A DNA stretch of 64,000 nt from the NCBI GenBank assembly GCA_035252015.1, contig DATFDP010000121.1, positions 1 to 64,000 on the forward strand, in the 5' to 3' direction. The stretch is from JAICWP01 sp035252015 (GTDB taxonomy: Bacteria > Acidobacteriota > Terriglobia > Terriglobales > Acidobacteriaceae). Position numbers and translations under genes: made by a program. Below are positions 25,380-31,994 of the stretch, one piece after another; positions within the stretch are counted from its first letter, which is position 1, and each line of letters begins with the position of its first letter. The notes beneath the pieces were generated by a model. It saw only the letters and a list, made by a program, of their open reading frames with translations. It was not told the origin of the DNA and ran no database searches.

Positions 25380-25434
25380 GTGTGGGGAGGGGTCTCTGCC
25401 CCGCCCAGACGGGGCGGAGCCCCCGTCTCCACAC
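25380..25434. repeat. Palindromic GTGTGG...CCACAC element, copy 3 (best)
   Basis: GTGTGG (25380-25385) and CCACAC (25429-25434) enclose GGGGTCTCTGCCCC and GGGGCGGAGCCCC, giving an almost complete palindrome. The right end reaches the tldD stop codon (25434-25436), so the element supplies its last base. It fills nearly the whole tldD-ppa gap. Confidence 0.65.
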
Positions 25435-26945
25435 TATTTCATGTAGTCCCTGGCCGGCTCGCGCTTGGCGGTTCCGCCCACCGTAATGCGATCCACCTTC
25501 AGCGTCGGAATACCGACGCCTACGGGCACCGCCTGTCCATCCTTGCCACAGGTGCCTACACCTTCGTCCAACTTCAAGTCATTCCCGACCATGGAAACAC
25601 GGGTGAGCACATCCGGGCCATTCCCGATCAGCGTGCAGTTGCGCAAGGGCGCGGTTACCAGGCCATCTTCGATCAGGTACGCTTCTGAAGCGGAGAACAC
25701 GAATTTGCCATTGGTGATGTCTACCTGCCCGCCGCCGAAGTTCGCGGCGTAAACCCCATTCTTCACGGAGCGGATGATGTCGTGAGGATCCTCATCACCT
25801 GCCAGCATGTAGGTGTTGGTCATGCGCGGCATTGGGATATGTTCGTAGCTCTCACGCCGGCCATTGCCGGTGTCTGCCATCCCCATGAGGCGGGCGGAAA
25901 GTTTGTCGCTCAGATAACCCTTGAGCACACCTTTCTCGATCAGCACTGTGTTCTGTGTGGGTGCACCCTCGTCGTCCACGTTGATGGAGCCGCGGCGATT
26001 GGGCAGCGTGCCGTTGTCCACCACCGTGCACTTCTCGCTGGCCACGGTTTTGCCCAGCAACCCGGCAAATGCGGAGGTCTTCTTGCGGTTGAAGTCGGCC
26101 TCCAGACCGTGCCCAATGGCCTCATGCAGCAGAATCCCCGGCCAGCCCGGACCCAGCACAACCTCCATCTCGCCCGCCGGTGCCTCGCGCGCGTCCAGCT
26201 GGATGATGCTCTGCCGCGCCGCTTCAACCGCGAAGAACTCAGGTGTTCTCTCTCCAGTGAAAAAATCCAGGGTCACGCGGCCGCCACCGCCATAGGTACC
26301 ACGGGCGGAGGTGCTGTCCGATTTGGCGATGCAGGAGACGTTAAGGCGAGCCAGCGGTTGGGAGTCCTCGGCCAAGGTGCCATCAGAACCCACCACCAGA
26401 ATATTGCGCACCTCGTCGGCGTAGCTGGCGCGCACCTCGCGGATTCGCGGATCATAAGCACGCGCAGCGCGGTCCGCCCGCATCACAAGTTCCACTTTGA
26501 GGGTGATCTCGGAATCGGCGGTGGGCAGTGCCACCGGGTACAGGCTGCGCGGGCGCTTGCGGTGCTCGCCCACTATTGGCGCCTTGGCCGGGCCGCTGGC
26601 AATTAGAGCTGCCGTGCGAGCAGCATGGAGAATCTTGTCAGGCGCCAAGTCATCAGTGTAAGCGTAGCCGGTGCGCTCGCCCGCCACGACTCGGACTCCA
26701 CAGCCCGCGGAAATGCCCTGCGAGGCCGTCTTTACCATGGATTCGTCGACCATGAGCGAGGTAGAGGTCAGGTATTCGAAGTAGAGGTCGGCGTACTCGC
26801 CCCCGGCGGAGAGCGCGGCCGCAAGGTAATGTTCCAGGTCGCGCTCGGTCATGCCGTAGCGCTCAAAGAAAAACTTATGCTGATCGAGAGTCACATTCAT
26901 TGGATGCTTCGGCAGGGACGAAGGCGCATGAGCCTGCTCTTTCAT
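25434..26945 (-). CDS. tldD: Metalloprotease TldD
   Basis: Catalytic subunit of the TldD/TldE protease. The 503-residue protein carries the zinc-site HEAIGHGLEADF (HExxxH, about residue 270) and the family blocks SGCGVRVVAGERTGYAYTDD-like start, TVASEKCTVVDNGTLPNRRG, and GKFVFSASEAYLIEDGLV near the end. The ATG at 26945 is used; a GTG at 26951 adds two residues and MNVTLDQHKF (26900) is a possible later start. Divergent from the gene at 27133. Confidence 0.93.
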   Translation of the reverse strand: MKEQAHAPSSLPKHPMNVTLDQHKFFFERYGMTERDLEHYLAAALSAGGEYADLYFEYLTSTSLMVDESMVKTASQGISAGCGVRVVAGERTGYAYTDDLAPDKILHAARTAALIASGPAKAPIVGEHRKRPRSLYPVALPTADSEITLKVELVMRADRAARAYDPRIREVRASYADEVRNILVVGSDGTLAEDSQPLARLNVSCIAKSDSTSARGTYGGGGRVTLDFFTGERTPEFFAVEAARQSIIQLDAREAPAGEMEVVLGPGWPGILLHEAIGHGLEADFNRKKTSAFAGLLGKTVASEKCTVVDNGTLPNRRGSINVDDEGAPTQNTVLIEKGVLKGYLSDKLSARLMGMADTGNGRRESYEHIPMPRMTNTYMLAGDEDPHDIIRSVKNGVYAANFGGGQVDITNGKFVFSASEAYLIEDGLVTAPLRNCTLIGNGPDVLTRVSMVGNDLKLDEGVGTCGKDGQAVPVGVGIPTLKVDRITVGGTAKREPARDYMK

Positions 26946-27108
26946 TATCACACAGAGGTTTGCTTTGAGCCCTCAGCACTCAACGGTCAGGTGCTCGACT
27001 TTGGACAAAGACCTTCGTACTGGCGGCTTTGGTCCCTATTGCTCGGACTCACAATCCCATTTTGGTCCGCTTTTCTCTGAGACGCCGTGTCTCTGTGGCG
27101 CTTCTTAC
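26946..27108. repeat. CACAGAG stutter words flanking the tldD upstream gap
   Basis: CACACAGAGG (26949-26958) at the tldD start and, about 115 nt away in reverse sense, CTCTGAGACGCCGTGTCTCT and GTGG (27073-27099). The pair looks like the ends of a CACAGAGACAC element. The gap (26952-27132) is a divergent promoter region for tldD and the following gene. Confidence 0.4.
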
Positions 27109-27132
27109 CTTTCGAAGTGCAAGAATTGAGCT

Positions 27133-28701
27133 GTGGACGCCGACTGTCTCGCCCGCACCTTGCAGCAATATCTTGCCGAGGCTCGCGATGCCGTAGTTAT
27201 CGAAGACAGCACCGTGTGCTTTGAATTGGCGCGCGCCCGCTACACGGTTTCTGCCGAACACGGCAAATGTCTCCTCCACCTCTGGTCGGACGAACGCAAC
27301 ACGGTGAGACGCGTGGTGGATATGGAGGAGAAAGACGGCGTGCTGCGCCTGGCCGTCTTGCGTTTTGGCCAGTCCCGGCCGTTCAAGCTGGAGATCTGCC
27401 GGGATCGCGACCGCCGCACTGCTACAACCAGGCAGATGACTCGAGCCGCCTACCAGCAGAGGCTGCGTCGTGCGCTGGCGCGCCACTTTCCCGAATTCAC
27501 TTTGGCCCAGATCACCTCGGCTGTGGACCTGGAGCGCTCCTTCGGTCCGGTTTACTCCCGCGGCGTGCTGCGCAGGGGAGGCTCGGCATTTGCTTTCCTG
27601 GGAGTGAATGCCGAAGAAACGCAAGCCTCAGTGGATGCTGCCCTTACCTTCGGCATCCTGTGGCTGAATGCCTGCCGCGAATCGCTTACTCACCTGCAGG
27701 TGGAGGGGTTGAAGCTGCTGGTTCCGGCGGGTCGCTCGGCAGTTGCGCGGGAGCGTATGGCCCACCTCGCCCGTGATGCTGCCAAATGGCAAGTGTATGA
27801 ACTGAATGAGCGTGAGGAAGAGCTGGAGCAGCTCGACACGGGTGATCGCGGCAATTTGGCAACCCGCCTGGTGCACTGCTGTGATGAAGCTGCGGCGCGA
27901 GAGCGCTTCGCTGAGTCCACAAACCGCATCAAGAGCATTTACGCGGAAGTGGAAGTCGCTGTGCTTTCCCCATCGGAGGTGGGGTTCCGCGTGCGCGGCC
28001 TTGAGTTTGCCCGCGCCCGCGTGGCGGCTGAAGGCTTTCGCAATGGCCAGGAAATCGTATTTGGCACGGGTGCGGCGGAAAAGCTTCTCACTGAACAGAA
28101 CGCTGCCGAATTCGAGAGTCTCGTCAACCAACTGGCCCAGGTGCGCCGGGCGGAAGGGCCACACGACCATCCCTGCTGGCGCACGCATCCCGAGCGCTGG
28201 CTGGAGTCGCTGGCCGTTCAGGATATCAGCAGCCTGGACGATCGCCTGGCGCCCGCGCCTGTCTATTCCCAGGTGCCGGCGTTCTCAGGCGGCGACCGGG
28301 CCACGATTGACGTGTTGGCCGCCACCCGAGAAGGACGCCTGGCCGTGGTTGAACTTAAAGCCGATGAGGACATTCACTTGCCGCTGCAGGGCCTCGACTA
28401 TTGGGCGCGGGTGGAATGGCACCATGCGCGGGGCGAGTTCTCCCGCTTCGGATACTTCCCGGGTGCTGACCTGGCGCCGGGCTCACCTCTGCTCATCCTG
28501 GTGGCACCCGCCTTTCACATTCATCCCGCAACTGACTCACTGCTGCGCTTCCTTGCCCCGGAAATTGAATGGACACTGGCCGCCATCGCTGAGCACTGGC
28601 GCGACCAGGTGCGCGTGGTCTTCCGCAAGCGTGCAAGGAAGCCAGACGTGGATTCCTTTACCGCCTCGACCGGCAATTGCCAGTTAGTACTTGGTGCTTG
28701 A
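27133..28701 (+). CDS. Unknown protein with a PD-(D/E)XK-nuclease-like C-terminal motif
   Basis: 522 residues, GTG start. I do not recognise the family by name. The N-terminal two thirds are charged alpha/beta sequence with many Arg and Glu. Near residues 390-420 stands TIDVLAATREG, then LAVVELKADEDIHLPLQGL and DYW: an Asp, then E-L-K 15 residues later, then Gln and DYW, which is the PD-(D/E)XK nuclease-fold pattern (Asp392, Glu407, Lys409). It is a single gene with no visible partner such as a methylase or helicase. The last ten codons (TGNCQLVLGA and stop) coincide with a TTAGC-type stutter repeat, so the tail is probably acquired. Nuclease activity is inference. Confidence 0.6.
   Translation: MDADCLARTLQQYLAEARDAVVIEDSTVCFELARARYTVSAEHGKCLLHLWSDERNTVRRVVDMEEKDGVLRLAVLRFGQSRPFKLEICRDRDRRTATTRQMTRAAYQQRLRRALARHFPEFTLAQITSAVDLERSFGPVYSRGVLRRGGSAFAFLGVNAEETQASVDAALTFGILWLNACRESLTHLQVEGLKLLVPAGRSAVARERMAHLARDAAKWQVYELNEREEELEQLDTGDRGNLATRLVHCCDEAAARERFAESTNRIKSIYAEVEVAVLSPSEVGFRVRGLEFARARVAAEGFRNGQEIVFGTGAAEKLLTEQNAAEFESLVNQLAQVRRAEGPHDHPCWRTHPERWLESLAVQDISSLDDRLAPAPVYSQVPAFSGGDRATIDVLAATREGRLAVVELKADEDIHLPLQGLDYWARVEWHHARGEFSRFGYFPGADLAPGSPLLILVAPAFHIHPATDSLLRFLAPEIEWTLAAIAEHWRDQVRVVFRKRARKPDVDSFTASTGNCQLVLGA
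28674..28698. repeat. TTAGC-type stutter repeat encoding a protein C-terminus
   Basis: GGCAATTGCCAGTTAGTACT and TGGT match the intergenic word at 18408-18433 in about 19 of 24 positions, all differences being transitions. It forms the last codons and the stop of the 27133 gene. Confidence 0.5.
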
Positions 28702-28811
28702 CCAGAGGAAGAAGTGCCCTCCTCTATCCGCGACCTGTAACCACTTTGAAGCTGGTGCGAGATGGATGCGAACTCATGTTACATTGGCCTCGCGGGGGCG
28801 GAGGATGAGGA

Positions 28812-29105
28812 ATGTCCTGGGTGATCAAGCTGGAGGATGAGCTAGGCGAACGCAGTGAGTGGGTGATGCTGCACGGGGTTGTTCCCGGTTTCGACGAAAA
28901 GCACTTTGCCATCCTGCGCTGCATTGATCCCTACGGCCACACCATTTTCAACCATTTGCAGATGGAGCCCTTCCTGGAGGAGTGGGAAAAAGTGCGGGAG
29001 CGAGCGCGCGACGATTCACAAATGCTCGCCTGGGGCAAGATCAAAGAAATGGCCCAGACCTGCCAGGGAGATCGAGACCTGTACCTCAAGTTCGTCGGCA
29101 ATTGA
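28812..29105 (+). CDS. Small conserved-looking protein of unknown function
   Basis: 97 residues, acidic and aromatic-rich (MSWVIKLEDELGERSEWVML, CIDPYGHTIFNHLQMEPFLE). No signal peptide, membrane helix or known motif. The ATG at 28812 follows GGAGGATGAGGA, a strong ribosome binding site, and codon use is like that of neighbours, which argues for a real gene. It ends at a CACGAAGG repeat. Function unknown. Confidence 0.65.
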   Translation: MSWVIKLEDELGERSEWVMLHGVVPGFDEKHFAILRCIDPYGHTIFNHLQMEPFLEEWEKVRERARDDSQMLAWGKIKEMAQTCQGDRDLYLKFVGN

Positions 29106-29113
29106 GCCTGAAA

Positions 29114-29274
29114 ACCTTCACCACCAAGGGCACGAAGGTCACGAAGCATCCAAAATCGAGAAATCCGAACTTCTGTAATTGAGTAGTTGTATCAGTCTTC
29201 TGCCGCCGTTCTCACGCGCATTGGTTTTCGAAAAGAATTTTTTTGTCTCCTTTGTGCCCTTTGTGGTGAATCGT
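29114..29274. repeat. Inverted pair of CACCAC-AAGGGCAC-AAGG repeats
   Basis: Left arm TTCACCACCAAGGGCACGAA and GGTCACGAAG (29117-29146); right arm, reversed, TTTGTCTCCTTTGTGCCCTT and TGTGGTGAA (29242-29270). The two arms can pair over about 28 bp with few mismatches and enclose about 95 bp without a gene. The right arm abuts the ruvA stop codon. It may serve as a bidirectional terminator between the converging 28812 gene and ruvA. Confidence 0.65.
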
Positions 29275-29855
29275 TATTTCGAGAGTGCCGCCAGGGCTTC
29301 TCGGAAGAGCACTTCAAAGGACTGGCGGTCGCCATTGCCCACTTTGGTGAGGGCCCGCTCGGCGGCGGGACGCTGGTAGCCCAGGTTAATCAGGGCGGAG
29401 AGCACGTCTTCCTCAAGGGGGCTGGCGGGGGTAGCCACGGTCGCAGCACCGAAATCCTGCAACTTATCACGGAGTTCCAGCACCATGCGCTCGGCGGTCT
29501 TCTTGCCGACGCCGGGAATGCGGGTCAGCCTGGCTATCTCATTACCCCGAATCGCACCTACCATCTCGTCTGTCGGCATGCCGCTCAGAATGGTAATGGC
29601 CAGCTTGGGACCGATACCGCTCACCGAGATCAGCCGCTCGAAAAGCTGCTTCTCCGCCGGGCGCAAGAATCCAAACAGCGCAATGGAGTCTTCCCGTACG
29701 TGGGTGTGTACATGAAAGGCGACCTCCGCTCCCAGGGTGGGCAGCTGCGAAAACGTGGGCACGCTGATGTTGACGTCGTAGCCGACGCCGGCGGTCTCCA
29801 CGATGGCCTGGTTGGGATGCTTAGCGATCAGCCTTCCCCGCAAATGGGCGATCAT
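29274..29855 (-). CDS. ruvA: Holliday junction DNA helicase subunit RuvA
   Basis: RuvA binds Holliday junctions as a tetramer and loads RuvB for branch migration. The 193-residue protein begins MIAHLRGRLIAKHPNQAIVE (OB-fold), then two helix-hairpin-helix motifs (SGIGPKLAITIL and IPGVGKKTAERMVLEL), a variable linker and domain III (EEDVLSALINLGYQRPAAER). Length and order are normal. ruvB and ruvC are not adjacent in this window. Confidence 0.95.
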   Translation of the reverse strand: MIAHLRGRLIAKHPNQAIVETAGVGYDVNISVPTFSQLPTLGAEVAFHVHTHVREDSIALFGFLRPAEKQLFERLISVSGIGPKLAITILSGMPTDEMVGAIRGNEIARLTRIPGVGKKTAERMVLELRDKLQDFGAATVATPASPLEEDVLSALINLGYQRPAAERALTKVGNGDRQSFEVLFREALAALSK

Positions 29856-29918
29856 GGTTGCATTGTAGCTATGGATTGAGGAGGAGCAATAGGCCGCTGC
29901 CGAAGAAGGAGAGCAGGT

Positions 29919-30659
29919 TTACTGTCCCCGCCGCCGGTAGTAGATGGCAAATTCAAACCCGGGATTGGGCGGAAACAGTTCGGCCACTTTGCGCAGGCGC
30001 TCGGCCAAGGGAGTCGGAGCCAGTAGGGGGTAATCCCGCTCCCGCAGATCGTAGTAGTCCACGTCCAGGAAAAGCGAAAGCAGATACACGGAAATAGCGT
30101 CAGAAAACGCCGTCTGCAGGTAGTCGTTCTTATGCTTCTCGACATCCACCCCGGGGCTGGTGGCCAGCTTGCGAAGTTCATATGCGTCCAAGCTGGTCTC
30201 GCCACGTACGCCGTCCTCCACTTGCTTCAATACCAGGGCGGCGAAGGCCTCAGAGACGCCTGCCCTCTCCACCACAGCGTGTCCCACGTTGATATAGAAT
30301 TCAAAGGCGACGGAGAATTTGTCGTCCATCAGGCGGGTGGAAATAAACACACACTGCGAATCGCCGACATTCAGGTTGCGATGGCAAACGGCGTTGTCGC
30401 TGAGCGCCACGTCATAGCGGTCGGCGATGAGGGTTTCGTCGCCTTGGCCTATCGTAAGTGGCACAAAATAATAGGCTTTGCGCTCCAGGGCTGCGGCGGC
30501 GGTGACGGGTACCGCCGCTACCATGCGTTCCAGGTCGTTGGCCGAAGTACTGATATTCCCCATATACGCATAGCAAATGCCGTTGGGAGCCTGTGAGACA
30601 GGGTTCTGCCTGATTATCTCCGCTGGAGACCGGGTCAAGGCGTGCGCAGCCTGCGCCAT
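29919..30659 (-). CDS. Protein of unknown function
   Basis: 246 residues, no signal peptide or membrane helix. Composition is that of a soluble alpha/beta protein, with a central VCHRNLNVGDSQCVFISTRL and a C-terminal LDVDYYDLRERDYPLLAPTP. I do not recognise the family. It is divergent from the small membrane gene at 30726, with a 66-bp gap. The ATG at 30659 is the only reasonable start. Confidence 0.65.
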   Translation of the reverse strand: MAQAAHALTRSPAEIIRQNPVSQAPNGICYAYMGNISTSANDLERMVAAVPVTAAAALERKAYYFVPLTIGQGDETLIADRYDVALSDNAVCHRNLNVGDSQCVFISTRLMDDKFSVAFEFYINVGHAVVERAGVSEAFAALVLKQVEDGVRGETSLDAYELRKLATSPGVDVEKHKNDYLQTAFSDAISVYLLSLFLDVDYYDLRERDYPLLAPTPLAERLRKVAELFPPNPGFEFAIYYRRRGQ

Positions 30660-30725
30660 AGGCCCTTATTCTAGCGCAGTGGCGTGGCAGCACCGCGTGG
30701 CCGTTCCGTTGTAAGCTGAAAAGTT

Positions 30726-31019
30726 ATGGCGGAGGTAGAGATAGTCACCCGCAAGCCCCGGCTGCTGGGTGTGTTCTTCCGTGCCCTGCTCATCACCTTT
30801 GTGCTCACTCTGCTGGCCTTTGCAGTCACTCTGCTATTAGCGATCGTTGGCCTGAGCCTGTTTGGAGTGATGACGGGGCACCGGCCCGACCTGGCTAACG
30901 CTTACCGGTACGCAGCTTTCCCAATGGCGATGCTGGCGGCGGTTGTCGTGCTGGTTACAGCCTTCGTCGCTGAATTCAAACGATATCGGCAGCGGCTTGC
31001 CGTATGGAGAGGGTTTTGA
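30726..31019 (+). CDS. Small two-helix membrane protein
   Basis: 97 residues with two predicted transmembrane helices: ALLITFVLTLLAFAVTLLLA (about 20-45) and AAFPMAMLAAVVVLVTAFVA (about 62-83), and basic ends (RKPR, KRYRQR). No family recognised. It ends 5 nt before a TTAGC stutter repeat. Confidence 0.65.
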   Translation: MAEVEIVTRKPRLLGVFFRALLITFVLTLLAFAVTLLLAIVGLSLFGVMTGHRPDLANAYRYAAFPMAMLAAVVVLVTAFVAEFKRYRQRLAVWRGF

Positions 31020-31024
31020 GAACC

Positions 31025-31062
31025 AGCACTTAGCACTTAGCCATTAGCTATTAGCATTTAGC
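31025..31062. repeat. TTAGCACTTAGC stutter repeat
   Basis: AGCACTTAGCACTTAGCCAT and TAGCTATTAGCATTTAGC: five TTAGC/TAGC words at about 7-8 nt spacing. It follows the small membrane protein gene directly. Confidence 0.6.
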
Positions 31063-31161
31063 CCCTCCACGGAGTCCTGGACCAATAACTCCTGCGCGAT
31101 GGCCAAACCTCAAGTGGCAATTGCAAAGTGCTTGAAATTCATGTAATCCGTGGGCAGCAAC

Positions 31162-31907
31162 ATGAAGCCGCGTATTGCCATTCCGTTCCCGCATTCAACT
31201 GACCGGGAGTATTCAGAGCGAGTTCTGGCGCAGTATGAAGAGGTGCGCGAGGCCGGGGGCGAGCCGGTGCGAATTCAGCTAGACAGCCCCCAAGCGGAGC
31301 TAATGAAGCTCATCGAAGGCTGCGACGGGGTCTTGCTGCCCGGCAGCAGGGCCGATGTGGACCCGCAGAAATATGGAGCGGAGCGCGACTCGCGAACTAA
31401 CGCTGCGGATCCTCTGCGCGACGCCGCCGACAAAATCCTGCTGGAAGATGCACACAAGATGCGCAAACCGCTGCTGGGCATCTGCTACGGCTTGCAGAGC
31501 CTCAACGTTTACCCAGCGGAACGTTGGTACAGCACATCGAATCCAGCATTGATCACGCGAACCGAGAGATAACGCATGTCGTGCGGGTTGAGCCAACTTC
31601 CCTGCTAGCACAATTTCTCGGAACTGCCCTTCCGCCGGGAGGTGAATCAGCGCTTGTGGTCAATACCAGCCACCACCAGGCGACTGCCACGTTGGGAAAT
31701 GGTTTGCGCACAGCAGCCAAGGCGCCCGACGGAGTGATTGAGGCGTTGGAAGGCACCTCGCCCGAGCACTTTGTGCTGGCGGTACAGTGGCATCCCGAGC
31801 GGTCTCTGAACGAACCAGCTTCCCAGGCTATATTCCGCGCCCTGGTGGAGGCAGCGCGTGCCCGGCATCGGGAGCTAGCCGGAGAATTTGAGTCGCTGCC
31901 GAAATGA
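31162..31907 (+). pseudogene. Class I glutamine amidotransferase-like hydrolase (peptidase C26, PuuD-like), frameshifted
   Basis: The first frame (from the ATG at 31162) encodes IAIPFPHSTDREYSERVLAQ, CDGVLLPGSRADVDP and LLGICYGLQSLNVY, with the catalytic Cys in GICYGLQ, then breaks. The next frame continues with GTLVQHIES, VNTSHHQA and the catalytic His/Glu in VQWHPERS. Together they make a complete gamma-glutamyl-GABA-hydrolase-like enzyme of about 248 residues. The shift falls at the CCC run 31512-31514; one added C restores NVYPSGTLVQHIES. Either a recent pseudogene or a sequencing error. Marked as pseudogene on the sequence given. Confidence 0.8.
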
Positions 31908-31911
31908 AGAT

Positions 31912-31975
31912 TACAAAGTTTCAAGGTTTCGCAAGTTTCAATAACCTTGTTTAGACAACGAAAGCTTGAAATTTC
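31912..31975. repeat. GTTTCAAGGTTTCGCAAG stutter repeat
   Basis: AAAGTTTCAAGGTTTCGCAA and GTTTCAATAACC, then GAAAGCTTGAAATTTC in reverse sense. Same style as 16466-16545. It separates the amidotransferase remnant from the convergent GH57 gene. Confidence 0.5.
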
Positions 31976-31994
31976 ACATTGACAGTAATTGTCG

